Assembly: GCF_030012175.1 (NCBI RefSeq)
Contig: NZ_JASCXW010000003.1
Location: 51,727-115,726, forward strand
Direction of reading: 5' to 3'
Source of the DNA: Peloplasma aerotolerans
Lineage (GTDB): Bacteria > Bacillota_I > Bacilli_A > Acholeplasmatales > Acholeplasmataceae
Length of the DNA stretch: 64,000 nucleotides
Shown here piece by piece: positions 54,631-63,566 of this stretch. The position numbers and the translations under genes are program-made. The notes under the pieces were generated by a model that saw only the letters and a list, made by a program, of their open reading frames with translations, did not search any database and was not told the DNA's origin. Within the stretch, counting starts at the first letter, position 1, and each line of letters starts with the position of its first letter.

Positions 54631-55152
54631 TTATTCAGCTGGTGCAAATGTCATAAGTAAAAGTATTATACCTCCAAGTACTGGAATATAACTTAAAAAA
54701 TATGTGTTTTTAGGATATCCTGCATTTCTAAGTCTTCTTTGTGTTGCAGATAAACTTGAAAAACTAGATATTACAATTAAAATGAATAAAATAATTAAAA
54801 TGACAATCCCAATTCTTGGGAAGCTGCTTGGAGAATCTAGAAAAAATTTCCCAGGAATAGCAAAAGCAGCAAATAAAAACATGATATAGAACTGTTGTGT
54901 CAAATATTCTTTTAAATCAGATTCCCCACTAAAGTTAAATGATTCTTTGTATAAATGAGTAATTGCAGAAAAACCTCTTTTTCCTTTATAAGGATATCTT
55001 TTTGGGTAACGCGTAAAAGCTCTTAAGCGTCTTTCTCTCAAAGAAGTATCACCATGATTTTGACTCTTCGTGTTAGAGTCATGCATATATCCACAATGAG
55101 GACACTCTATAGAACCATCATTAATAACACTTTTACATTTTTCACATATCAT
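54631..55152 (-). CDS. Zinc-ribbon DUF805-like membrane protein
   Basis: 173 residues. The N-terminal zinc ribbon has CEKCKS and CPHCGY (residues 3-6 and 18-21). Residues 35-80 are basic. Two or three membrane segments follow, with SATQRRLRNAGYPK and then LSYIPVLGGI, similar to the RRLxDxGxS motif before the last helices of DUF805 proteins. The function of that family is not known. AAGGGGG lies before the ATG. It is downstream of the GH17 gene in the same direction, with 33 bases between them. Confidence 0.72.
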   Translation of the reverse strand: MICEKCKSVINDGSIECPHCGYMHDSNTKSQNHGDTSLRERRLRAFTRYPKRYPYKGKRGFSAITHLYKESFNFSGESDLKEYLTQQFYIMFLFAAFAIPGKFFLDSPSSFPRIGIVILIILFILIVISSFSSLSATQRRLRNAGYPKNTYFLSYIPVLGGIILLLMTFAPAE

Positions 55153-55185
55153 ATAATAACCCCCTTAAAACATTTATTAAAACGT

Positions 55186-56091
55186 TTATTTAAAATATTT
55201 GGTTGCGTATAATTTTGGTTTTCTTTTAATATCCATGATACCCCAATGTTTTTCTGGTTCATCAGGGTCTTTTGAACCCTTCCATGGCTCATCAAATGCT
55301 TCAAATATAAACATTGTGACTTTGTTTTCTTCACTCCATAGATCCATTTGTTCTAGATATATCTTTTGATTGATTTCGTTGGTTTCTTCCGTATTCATTT
55401 TATCATTAGCTTTTGTAGTCCACCCATACTCTGTGAAAATAATTTGCTTGTCTGGATATAAACTCTTGTTCTTATAGTAATCATTGGTTGTTAACTCATA
55501 AGCATCCTTTAATGGTGTCTTTAACCATACTGGATATGAATGAATGCTGATAAAATCAACTTCCTTAGCAATTTCATGACCTTTATCTACCCAATTATGA
55601 GCACCTTCACAAAAAGTCACAGGAACCTCTGTTTTTGTCTTTAAATATTTAGCATGCATTGCTATAGTAGAAACTGGCATCAAGTTACCATGCCAGTCTG
55701 ATGTGTTTTCATTGCCTACAGATGCAGCCAAAACAACATCTTTATAACGATTACATAAATTTGCTAATTCGTCTAATTGCTCATAGTTTTTAACTTTATT
55801 CACTTCGATTTCTTCATCAGAATGAAGACCACCCCATGAACAGTTTGGATTTGATATCTCACCTTTAGGTTCAACACCAAGCATCACTTTTAGAGGTATA
55901 TTATTTTCAGATATCACTTTTAATACTGTTCTTGGATGTTCTGAAACATCATACATTCTAATATAATCAAAATGCTTAGATAATATATTTAAATCTTCTA
56001 AGACTTCTTCATAAGAAGGATAAACATCTGCATGAGGACTTTGATCCTCTCTATAACCTGAATAACATATAGCTTTAGCATATGGAATCAT
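55186..56091 (-). CDS. GH17-type beta-1,3-glucanase
   Basis: 301 residues with no signal peptide. The acid/base Glu128 is in VGNEN and the nucleophile Glu221 in FTEYGW, the two GH17 signatures; AFDEPWKG and HWGIMD are the familiar C-terminal ends. The short N-terminus begins directly with strand one of the barrel. It should cleave beta-1,3-glucans or oligosaccharides. GH17 is best known from plants and fungi, less common in bacteria. It follows the CPBP gene (21-base gap, AAAGGAG upstream). Cytoplasmic location would need imported oligosaccharides, which the operon at 1-7513 may also use. Confidence 0.85.
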   Translation of the reverse strand: MIPYAKAICYSGYREDQSPHADVYPSYEEVLEDLNILSKHFDYIRMYDVSEHPRTVLKVISENNIPLKVMLGVEPKGEISNPNCSWGGLHSDEEIEVNKVKNYEQLDELANLCNRYKDVVLAASVGNENTSDWHGNLMPVSTIAMHAKYLKTKTEVPVTFCEGAHNWVDKGHEIAKEVDFISIHSYPVWLKTPLKDAYELTTNDYYKNKSLYPDKQIIFTEYGWTTKANDKMNTEETNEINQKIYLEQMDLWSEENKVTMFIFEAFDEPWKGSKDPDEPEKHWGIMDIKRKPKLYATKYFK

Positions 56092-56112
56092 CTATTTAAT
56101 CTCCTTTAATTT

Positions 56113-57252
56113 TTATATGAAAAACATGATGGCAACAACTGATATTAAATTTGAGATTACATGAATTGTAATTGGAACCCAAATATTTTTATTGTTCTTT
56201 ATATATATATAACCAAATACGAACCCCATAACAAAATATGCAGTTCCATTAACTAATGCAGCAGATATAGAACCCTCACCAATAAGGTGTATCGATCCAA
56301 AAATAAATGTTGAAACAAATAAAGCCCATTTATCGCTCTTCATTAAACCAAAAATTGCTTTTCTAAAAATAAGTTCTTCAACAATAGGACCTAAAATTAC
56401 AGCTGAAATAATCATAAGAACTGCACCATTTGATCTTAATGCATTAGAAATAATGGTTTGGTTTACAGCTTCAACAGCTGGTAAATTAAACAAAGAACTA
56501 AATAATCTTGATAAATAATTTGCGATGATGTTACCAAATATTAAGTATAAATAACCAATGACTAAAGCTACAGTAAATTGACCTTTCATTGCTTTTGCTT
56601 CTTTAAAATCATAGATTAAGTCATTCTTCAAAAAGTATACAATAAAAGGAAGTAATGCTGCGTAAACCACGAAATTCATCAATGACATTGCAAAATTAGT
56701 CATTTGTGTAACAGGTCCAGTTAATATATAAACATCTGCACTGAGTGTATCTGGTAAGTCTTGATTTTCAGCCACATAGATATTGATATATATTCCAGAT
56801 GACCATTGTTTTATGATTTGATTACTTTGAATCATACCTTCAAGTGTTTCAATCCTTAATGTTTCATCACTTTTTACCAATAAACTTTTATAATACTCGT
56901 TGTGTATATTAACAATGACGTGAAAATTCTCATATATGCCAGCAGATACAACTTCGTTTGCATAATTGTTTGCATATAAGTGAAAAGATTGTTCGTCAAT
57001 AAAAGCTAAACCACCTAAGTCTGCACTAACCTCATTTAAAACGAGTTCGGTTTCTGTATAGGTTACTTTGAACTCGGAAATTTGAGAAAAAACAAGAAAT
57101 AGTACAGTTGCAAAAATGTACATAATCAATATATAAACCAAAATAGAATAACCGTAGTTTTTTCTTTCTGTTGGATTGGTTTTAGTTTTTCTTTCAACAA
57201 TTTCTTCTTTAAATAAGTCCTCGAATTTGATTATTTCGTTTTCTTTTGCCAT
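56113..57252 (-). CDS. CPBP-family intramembrane protease
   Basis: 379 residues. Hydrophobic segments are spread over the protein: one near the N-terminus, a soluble extracytoplasmic part (about 55-175), and several in the CPBP domain. Motif 1 is EELIFRKAIFG (EExxxR), motif 2 FIFGSIHL (FxxxH) and motif 3 HVISNLIS (HxxxN). The start is the ATG at 57252 with AAAGGTG before it; an earlier in-frame GTG at 57261 is in the ribosome binding site. It precedes GH17 in the same direction. A role in processing or in immunity to peptides is known for the family. Confidence 0.87.
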   Translation of the reverse strand: MAKENEIIKFEDLFKEEIVERKTKTNPTERKNYGYSILVYILIMYIFATVLFLVFSQISEFKVTYTETELVLNEVSADLGGLAFIDEQSFHLYANNYANEVVSAGIYENFHVIVNIHNEYYKSLLVKSDETLRIETLEGMIQSNQIIKQWSSGIYINIYVAENQDLPDTLSADVYILTGPVTQMTNFAMSLMNFVVYAALLPFIVYFLKNDLIYDFKEAKAMKGQFTVALVIGYLYLIFGNIIANYLSRLFSSLFNLPAVEAVNQTIISNALRSNGAVLMIISAVILGPIVEELIFRKAIFGLMKSDKWALFVSTFIFGSIHLIGEGSISAALVNGTAYFVMGFVFGYIYIKNNKNIWVPITIHVISNLISVVAIMFFI

Positions 57253-57269
57253 CTTAATCACCTTTCTTT

Positions 57270-57275
57270 ATTATA
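57270..57275 (-). promoter_or_regulatory. -10 box of the CPBP-GH17 operon
   Basis: Reverse-strand TATAAT 17 bases before the CPBP ATG. The -35 is not clear. Confidence 0.45.
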
Positions 57276-57323
57276 GCGTAAATAGGTTTAAAAAAATACC
57301 CTAAATTAAAAAATGTGATAATA

Positions 57324-57329
57324 TATAAT
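57324..57329 (+). promoter_or_regulatory. -10 box of rdgB
   Basis: TATAAT at 57324-57329, divergent from the CPBP promoter; AAAAGGA before the ATG serves as ribosome binding site. Confidence 0.5.
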
Positions 57330-57358
57330 AGAAGTAGATAGAGAAAAGGATGATGTAT

Positions 57359-57949
57359 ATGACTAAGATGTTAGTGGCTACTCAAAATGAACATAAACTC
57401 AAAGAGTTTAACAAAATATTAAATCACGAACAAATCAAACTCGTTTCATTAAAAGATTTGAATGATAAGGATGATGTCATCGAGGATGGTACATCCTTTT
57501 TGGAAAATGCAACATTAAAGGCATGCTATTTCGCGAAAAAACATCAAATGATTACCATATCTGATGATTCCGGTTTGGTTGTTGAAGCATTAAATGGAAG
57601 ACCGGGTATTCATTCAGCACGTTATTCAAATGGTGGAGATCATGAAAATAACTTAAAAGTATTAAAAGAAATGGAAAATATGGAAAATCGAAAATCACAC
57701 TTCGTATCTGTAATTGTTTTATGTTATCCTAATGGTAGAGTTAAAAGTTATGAAGGCAAAGTATTCGGTTACCTAGCACAAAGTGAACGAGGTTTGAATG
57801 GTTTTGGATATGATTCGATTTTTTATGTACCTGAATATCAAAAGACATTCGGAGAACTTGAATCATCTATAAAAAATCAAATATCTCATCGAGCAAACGC
57901 TTTAAAACTATTAAAGGAGGATATCGATGAAATTGTTAATAACAAGTGA
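57359..57949 (+). CDS. rdgB: XTP/dITP diphosphatase (RdgB/HAM1)
   Basis: 196 residues. The HAM1 start MLVATQNEHKLKEF (T-x-N-x2-K), ISDDSGLVVEALNGRPGIHSARYS and GYDSIFYVPEYQKTFGEL are all present, with SHRANAL near the end. It removes deaminated purine nucleotides from the pool. I select the ATG at 57359 because AAAAGGA is at the right distance; two upstream ATGs are closer to that site. The stop overlaps the phosphoesterase gene by 23 bases, the rdgB-ysnB pair of Bacillus. Confidence 0.94.
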   Translation: MTKMLVATQNEHKLKEFNKILNHEQIKLVSLKDLNDKDDVIEDGTSFLENATLKACYFAKKHQMITISDDSGLVVEALNGRPGIHSARYSNGGDHENNLKVLKEMENMENRKSHFVSVIVLCYPNGRVKSYEGKVFGYLAQSERGLNGFGYDSIFYVPEYQKTFGELESSIKNQISHRANALKLLKEDIDEIVNNK

Positions 57950-58367
57950 TGTTCATGCCAATGAAGAAGCTTTAAATGAAATTGTAAAAAAGCATCAGGA
58001 CATCACGCATCATATCAATGCTGGAGATATGTGCATGAGTCCTAAAAAATATGAAAAATACCATATCATAACGGTTAAAGGCAACAATGATTTCGGTGTT
58101 GATATTCCTTATTTTAGACTGCTAGATATTGAAGGGAAACGTATTTTATTAACACATGGCCATTACGAACATGTTAAATTTGGGCTAGACCGACTTAAGT
58201 TAAAAGCGAAAATGAATGAAGCTAACATATGCATCTTCGGTCATACACATGAAAGATATATGATGGTTGATGAAGAAATACTATTTATAAATCCAGGGGC
58301 ATTAGGTGATCACCATAGAAGTTATGCCATCTATGAAAATGAACAGGTCACTTTTTACACAAGGTAG
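57927..58367 (+). CDS. YfcE-type metallophosphoesterase (YsnB-like)
   Basis: 146 residues. The metal ligands are seen in ITSDVHANEEAL near residue 5, NAGDMCMS near 30, KGNND near 52, THGHYEHV near 75 and FGHTHE near 97. This is the MJ0936/YfcE family. The physiological substrate is not known. AAAGGAGGATATCG lies upstream of the ATG within rdgB. The stop is five bases before the kinase gene. Confidence 0.93.
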   Translation: MKLLITSDVHANEEALNEIVKKHQDITHHINAGDMCMSPKKYEKYHIITVKGNNDFGVDIPYFRLLDIEGKRILLTHGHYEHVKFGLDRLKLKAKMNEANICIFGHTHERYMMVDEEILFINPGALGDHHRSYAIYENEQVTFYTR

Positions 58368-58372
58368 AAGAT

Positions 58373-59239
58373 GTGGAATATGAGCAGTTAATTAAAACAC
58401 AAGCCGCCAAGGCATTTCATGTTAAAAAAGAAGATGTTAATGTTATCAATCGCTTGATGGGCGGAATGAGTCATTTAACATACCATATTCGAATTCGCGA
58501 TATTGATTATACATATCGTATTATAGGCAAAGACGGAAATCTATTTGTGGATCGTGAAGTTGAATATCAAAATTTAAAAATAATTGAATCTTTAGAATTG
58601 AATAATGAAACAGTATATTTTGACATCGAAACAGGAGAAAAAGCTGCTAAATATGTAGAAGGCACTGTTTTATCGACGGTCGATTTTCACCCTTATTTAG
58701 AAGAAGTAGCAAAAACATTGAAAAAACTACATCACTCAGATGTTTCTCCAGCTTCTGATTATGGACTCATTCAACGTTTAGAGTTGTATGAATCTTACAC
58801 CAATATGAGAACGCCTTTATATCAGGAGTTAAAAGAAAAATGGATTTCATTATATCAGGAAAAGCATCAAAATCAACAAAAAGTATTTTGTCATAATGAT
58901 GCACAACGATCTAATATTGTTGTTGGAAATGATCGGATATATTTATTAGATTGGGAATATGCTGGTCTTAATGAATTTTATTATGATATTGCAAGTTTCG
59001 GGAATGTAAAATTCGAAGATGCTTTAGTTCTTTTGGATGTATACTTAAATAGAGAGGCAACTCTAGATGAAAAAAACTCAGTTCGATTCTATCGTATGTT
59101 TCAAGCGCTTCAATGGCACCAAGTTGCTTTAAGAAAAGAAATGATTGGCTTATCTGAAGTTCTCCAATTCGATTTCAAAGTGCTAGCATTGAAATATTTG
59201 AATTTAGCAAACACGTTATATCAACAAATAAAAGGATGA
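58373..59239 (+). CDS. LicA-like choline/ethanolamine/aminoglycoside kinase family
   Basis: 288 residues. It has MGGMSHLTYHIRI as the nucleotide loop near residue 30, then the catalytic FCHNDAQRSNIVV (Brenner HxDx4N) near 172 and LLDWEYAG near 191. These are the choline kinase and LicA residues. A role in attaching phosphocholine or making a phospholipid head group is possible. The start is taken as GTG at 58373 with AAGG upstream; no in-frame ATG is better. It is five bases downstream of the phosphoesterase and five upstream of the GGDEF-EAL gene. Confidence 0.8.
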   Translation: MEYEQLIKTQAAKAFHVKKEDVNVINRLMGGMSHLTYHIRIRDIDYTYRIIGKDGNLFVDREVEYQNLKIIESLELNNETVYFDIETGEKAAKYVEGTVLSTVDFHPYLEEVAKTLKKLHHSDVSPASDYGLIQRLELYESYTNMRTPLYQELKEKWISLYQEKHQNQQKVFCHNDAQRSNIVVGNDRIYLLDWEYAGLNEFYYDIASFGNVKFEDALVLLDVYLNREATLDEKNSVRFYRMFQALQWHQVALRKEMIGLSEVLQFDFKVLALKYLNLANTLYQQIKG

Positions 59240-59243
59240 TAAT

Positions 59244-62231
59244 ATGCGTCTTAGTGATGTCTTAAAACTTACCAAACAACCACACAGTCTTTCAATCATT
59301 AAAGATTTTTTGGAACAACCGCTTAGTCATACTGACTATCAAGCGGCTTTTAGCCATTATTTCGATATCGCGATTGAACTTGAGTTATACGATATGGTTT
59401 TTGAAGAAGGAGAAAAGATATTTAAAGAAATATCAAATCAAGCAGAAACACCATATTTCGAAAAAATATTAAGACATCTAATCAATGCTGCAATTCATCT
59501 TGAAAAATATGATGAAGCTAAAAAGTATATTGAACTAAGAAAACAAGCTTTACCAATCTTAAAACAATATTTAGGAATATTAGATGAAATCAAATATAAA
59601 CAAGCTTTACAATTGCCGTATCTTAATGACGTATTGAAAGTTTTAACAGATGTCATACCAGACCAGACGAAAATATATTGTCATCAAGAATTATATAAAT
59701 TATACAAAAATGACCATCAGTATGAAATGGCTTTAAATAGCCTTTATGAGCTGTATAATTTTGATCTAAAATCAATGTATATAAATGAGGAATTAAGACT
59801 ACTATTTCTATTGGAACGTTATGATGAGACGATTAGTAAGTCGCTGGAAGAACTAAAACACAACAAGAAAAATACGGAAGCAGTTATATGTTTATTAGAA
59901 GCATATTTAAAGAAACATGACTTTCATAAGGCATCAACATTAGAAGCTGAATATGAAGAACAAATTGATTCTGAAAGCGATGAGTTAAAGAAAAAGGCAT
60001 ATGAAATTATTATCAATTTATATCATCAAATGGATAATAAACCATCTCTAGATTTATATCAACGCAAGTTGAAAAGTTTGCAAAAAGTTATAGATAAAAA
60101 GATTAAATCAGAACCAGAGCAAAAACCAGAAATTGTTTATGTAGAAAAAGTTGAGTCAAAAAAAGTATCTCATGAAAACATATTTAAACACCTAGAAATA
60201 GGTCATGAGTTATTACAGTTTTCTCATCTAATTGATGATAAATTATTATTACGGGATTATTTACGTGTATTCTTCATGCATGTTGATGCGTTTGTACAAG
60301 TCAAAGAATATGTCATTTATCTAAAAGATGAATCACCAAATTTCTTTCATTATAAAAAAGAAAGATTGTATGACAAAACGATTGCAACTACATTTCTTGA
60401 AGATACTGCAATCAATCAAACACTCATCTCTGGTGATGAGATAATTGAAGATACGAAAACAATTCGTTGGCCTAAAAATGTCATCACGCAAAAAGATTTT
60501 GAAAATGATATATCTTTTGTATTTATTTATCCTTTAGGGGATGAAGGTGTTTTAACGATACATTTAGAAGAGGAAATAAAAGATCCTGGAAAATACTATG
60601 ATTTATTCAAATTGATGAGTGCAATTCTTTATGCACACATTTTGGATGAAAAGAAATTAACAAAACTTAAGAAACAAAATAGGTATTATTCTCAAGTTTT
60701 GAATGCTCCAATCATAGCATATAGAGAGTTGACAGATACAAAATCGACTTATAATGATGAAGCAATGGAACTATTTCATGTTGATAAACACCACCATTTA
60801 GAATTGTTTTTGCGTGATATGTCATATGAGCATGTTCATAGATATAAAGAAATTGTCCAAAGATTATTAAATAAATCAGGTGAATCCCAGGAAATACTCT
60901 ACCGATATCAAGAAAAAGATATCCTGGAAAAACTGTATAGTTTAAAAACAGGAGATGAAAATATTGTTATGAGTCTATTTTTTGATCAAACGAAAGAAGT
61001 TAATCAAACAAAAGACTTGATAGAAAAGGCAACTGTTGATCCTGAAACGGGTTTATCAAATGATTATGCATTAACCAATGATTTAGAAGACTTACTTAAA
61101 GATAAAGCGAGTTTGTTACTCATCGAACTAGATCAGAACTTAAAGCATATTTATGGTAGCGAGAAAATCACACATTATTTCAAAGAGTTTGCACAAAATA
61201 CGAAAAAGTTTTTTAATGATGGAACGACTTATCGATGTGATTTTAATCAACTTCTCGTTATCATTCCGTTTAACGATATTCGTAGTGTAACGAAAATCGT
61301 TAAAGATTATTTTAAGTATCTTGAGCAATATGAATCCAAAATTTTAAAATACGAAAAATTTAGTGCGAATATGGGTATTTTAAGATACCCTGTTGTTACT
61401 GTTGAAAAGCAAAAAGACAAATTGATGAGATATCTTGATATTGCATTAGAACGTGCAAAAAGAGATAAGGAAGATAAATATGTTTTCTTTGTTTATCGTG
61501 ATTATGAAGATGAACTTTTTGAGCAACAAGTTATAGATCACTTGAACGTTGCGATTGAAACGAAAAATTTGGGATTAATATTCAATCAGATTACGGATAT
61601 TAAGAAAAATAGAGTATGGCAATACGAAAGTGAACTAGCTTTATTCAATTTAGCAATTGATAGCAAGTACTTAACTACCATCGCACGTAAGCGCAACCGT
61701 TTAGTTGATTTAGAGCGATTTCATATCAAAAAGGTATGCGAGTTCTTAGTTGAACTAGAAAAGAGCACAGAACGTTTAATTAAGCTAACCATACCAATTT
61801 CAAAAGAAACATTTTTGGACCCTACTTTTAACCCCTATCTCTTAGGATTATTTAAACAATATGGTATTCCAGCGGAGTTCATTAGATTGAAATGCGATAT
61901 GGATTTAAGAGCTAGTCACTATTCAACGCAAATTCAAGAACTCATTGACCATGGAATTTCATTAGACACAACGTCTTTAGAAATGGCACTTAGTTATCCA
62001 TTTCATGCTGTTCATATTGATATTAAAAAAGAAAGCTTAAAATGGAATAGCTATCTACACAAGATCAAAGAGTTGTTGGAAGGGTTTCAAATGGCTTTAG
62101 TCATTCGAGGTGTTAAAACGAAGGATCAGAAAGAAGCATTAGAGCGTTTGGGTATAATGTATGTAGAAGGTCAAATATACAAGCAACTACCTGCTCCAAC
62201 ATTAATTAAAAAAATTAAGGAGTCACTATGA
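59244..62231 (+). CDS. Large TPR-GAF-PAS-GGDEF-EAL protein with degenerate catalytic domains
   Basis: 995 residues, soluble. About 1-290 are helical repeats of TPR type; about 310-470 look GAF-like; about 480-590 PAS-like. A GGDEF domain starts near 597 (DPETGLSN), but the signature loop is RCDFNQ near 662 instead of GGDEF. An EAL domain runs from about 765 to the end: the EAL site is YESEL near 793, and DDFG and EGVET have become LDTTS and RGVKT. I expect neither cyclase nor phosphodiesterase activity. Such proteins often bind c-di-GMP or GTP as regulators. It overlaps the next gene by four bases. Confidence 0.78.
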   Translation: MRLSDVLKLTKQPHSLSIIKDFLEQPLSHTDYQAAFSHYFDIAIELELYDMVFEEGEKIFKEISNQAETPYFEKILRHLINAAIHLEKYDEAKKYIELRKQALPILKQYLGILDEIKYKQALQLPYLNDVLKVLTDVIPDQTKIYCHQELYKLYKNDHQYEMALNSLYELYNFDLKSMYINEELRLLFLLERYDETISKSLEELKHNKKNTEAVICLLEAYLKKHDFHKASTLEAEYEEQIDSESDELKKKAYEIIINLYHQMDNKPSLDLYQRKLKSLQKVIDKKIKSEPEQKPEIVYVEKVESKKVSHENIFKHLEIGHELLQFSHLIDDKLLLRDYLRVFFMHVDAFVQVKEYVIYLKDESPNFFHYKKERLYDKTIATTFLEDTAINQTLISGDEIIEDTKTIRWPKNVITQKDFENDISFVFIYPLGDEGVLTIHLEEEIKDPGKYYDLFKLMSAILYAHILDEKKLTKLKKQNRYYSQVLNAPIIAYRELTDTKSTYNDEAMELFHVDKHHHLELFLRDMSYEHVHRYKEIVQRLLNKSGESQEILYRYQEKDILEKLYSLKTGDENIVMSLFFDQTKEVNQTKDLIEKATVDPETGLSNDYALTNDLEDLLKDKASLLLIELDQNLKHIYGSEKITHYFKEFAQNTKKFFNDGTTYRCDFNQLLVIIPFNDIRSVTKIVKDYFKYLEQYESKILKYEKFSANMGILRYPVVTVEKQKDKLMRYLDIALERAKRDKEDKYVFFVYRDYEDELFEQQVIDHLNVAIETKNLGLIFNQITDIKKNRVWQYESELALFNLAIDSKYLTTIARKRNRLVDLERFHIKKVCEFLVELEKSTERLIKLTIPISKETFLDPTFNPYLLGLFKQYGIPAEFIRLKCDMDLRASHYSTQIQELIDHGISLDTTSLEMALSYPFHAVHIDIKKESLKWNSYLHKIKELLEGFQMALVIRGVKTKDQKEALERLGIMYVEGQIYKQLPAPTLIKKIKESL

Positions 62232-63292
62232 GTTTGATTAATCTTAAGCAATATGTTGAGAGTTCAGTAAAAGATGAGAGAAATAGTCATGGTTATCGTG
62301 CTGATGCATCTTTTAGAATGCTTGAACATGTTGAATTAATGATTGATCGATATTTAAGTGAGAACCAAACTGAAAAAGGAGCTGTACTACTCGATGTATT
62401 TGGGTTGTTACAAGCTTTGTTTGTCGCAATCGATGCATTATATGATCTTGCAATTGGGTTAACACAATATAAGTATCATATTAACGTAAACTCTAATCCA
62501 ATTCTTCATGAACTAAAATATATTAGGAACGATATCGTTGGGCATCCAACGCATCGTACATATCCTGAAGGTGGAATGGGTTTTTCGATTTTAGACACAG
62601 ACCAATTAAGTAAAGATAAACTCGTTTATCAAACATACATTTACGATAAAAATAGTTTAGAAATCAAAAGTAAGGAAGTTTTATTTAAAGAACTTATTGA
62701 CGCATATCGCCATGAGAAAGATATTATTTTAAACGACATCTATGTATATCTAACACACGAGGAAACTGAGACTAATATTCCGGAAAAAGTATTTGTTTTA
62801 TATGAAACATTGAATTATGAGCAACTACAGGTTGTAAAAAAAGACTTTATGAAAGAATATGGGATTGATGAAAAATCAAGCCATAGATTTTTATGGAGAA
62901 TTGATTTTTTAGAAAAACTAATTCATTGGGATGAAGAAGACAAAGAGTTGAAAGATATTGTTACTTATATGAGTAAATTGCAAGCATCTAAACTTTATGC
63001 TATTGCTTTAGATATGGAAAATAGAAAAGGACAAGACTTGTATACGCCGATTCCTAAATTGCTCAGTTCATTTTATAAGTTTATGAGAAAAAATGAAGAA
63101 ATCGGATTACCATTGTTGAAAAATATGCATGATTATTCGCACCCACTTCATCAAAGTGATATATCAGCGTTAATTGGATTAAACCCACCAAAGGATGCTG
63201 CCAAATTACTTAAATTTATAAAACAGGCTAACGATGATTCTAAAGTTTATTTGATAGGTTCCATATTGAGAAGCTATAGACCAAAAAGCTAA
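62228..63292 (+). CDS. Unknown protein with HEPN-like RNxxxxH motif
   Basis: 354 residues, helical, no membrane segment. I do not recognise the family. Residues about 55-110 contain a helical bundle with AIDALYDLAIGL and then YIRNDIVGHPTHRTY, which resembles the Rx4-6H motif of HEPN RNases. C-terminal sequence from about 200 is helical without a known motif. It overlaps the GGDEF-EAL gene by four bases (ATGA), so both are translated together and probably function together. A HEPN nuclease role is inference from one motif. Confidence 0.6.
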   Translation: MSLINLKQYVESSVKDERNSHGYRADASFRMLEHVELMIDRYLSENQTEKGAVLLDVFGLLQALFVAIDALYDLAIGLTQYKYHINVNSNPILHELKYIRNDIVGHPTHRTYPEGGMGFSILDTDQLSKDKLVYQTYIYDKNSLEIKSKEVLFKELIDAYRHEKDIILNDIYVYLTHEETETNIPEKVFVLYETLNYEQLQVVKKDFMKEYGIDEKSSHRFLWRIDFLEKLIHWDEEDKELKDIVTYMSKLQASKLYAIALDMENRKGQDLYTPIPKLLSSFYKFMRKNEEIGLPLLKNMHDYSHPLHQSDISALIGLNPPKDAAKLLKFIKQANDDSKVYLIGSILRSYRPKS

Positions 63293-63309
63293 CTGAATTA
63301 TACATTCAT

Positions 63310-63319
63310 ATGGTATAAT
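63310..63319 (+). promoter_or_regulatory. Extended -10 promoter
   Basis: ATGG-TATAAT at 63310-63319, 22 bases before the small protein gene. The -35 is not clear. Confidence 0.65.
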
Positions 63320-63340
63320 ATTTTTGATGAGGTGAAAAGC

Positions 63341-63538
63341 ATGGCTTGGAGCAATGAAACATATCTAATTGGTGAAAAAGTTAAGGTTGAAGGAGAAAAA
63401 GGACACGGCGTTATTACGCGTATCGATAAAGAACGCGGTTTGATCTATGTTCTCTACAAGAGAATGAGAGAAGACGCATACCCATATCCTGAAGCAATCG
63501 AACAAGGTAAACTAAAACCAGAGGTACAAAAAAAGTAA
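63341..63538 (+). CDS. Small beta-barrel protein of unknown function
   Basis: 65 residues. ETYLIGEKVKVEGEKGHGVITRI, then RGLIYVLYKRMREDAYPYP, reads like a small SH3/KOW- or Tudor-like barrel followed by a short helix. GAGGTG lies before the ATG at 63341; a GTG nine bases earlier would overlap that site. It has its own promoter and a terminator whose 5' arm covers its stop. The function is unknown; barrels of this kind often bind RNA or protein. Confidence 0.7.
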   Translation: MAWSNETYLIGEKVKVEGEKGHGVITRIDKERGLIYVLYKRMREDAYPYPEAIEQGKLKPEVQKK

Positions 63539-63559
63539 CACAAGCGTGTTTCTTTTTTT
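63528..63559 (+). terminator. Terminator after the small barrel protein
   Basis: AAAAAAAG-AACAC pairs with GTGTT-CTTTTTTT (one T/T mismatch) around a 4-base loop, at 63528-63559. The 65-residue gene's stop lies in the 5' arm. Confidence 0.75.
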
Positions 63560-63566
63560 ATAGAGT

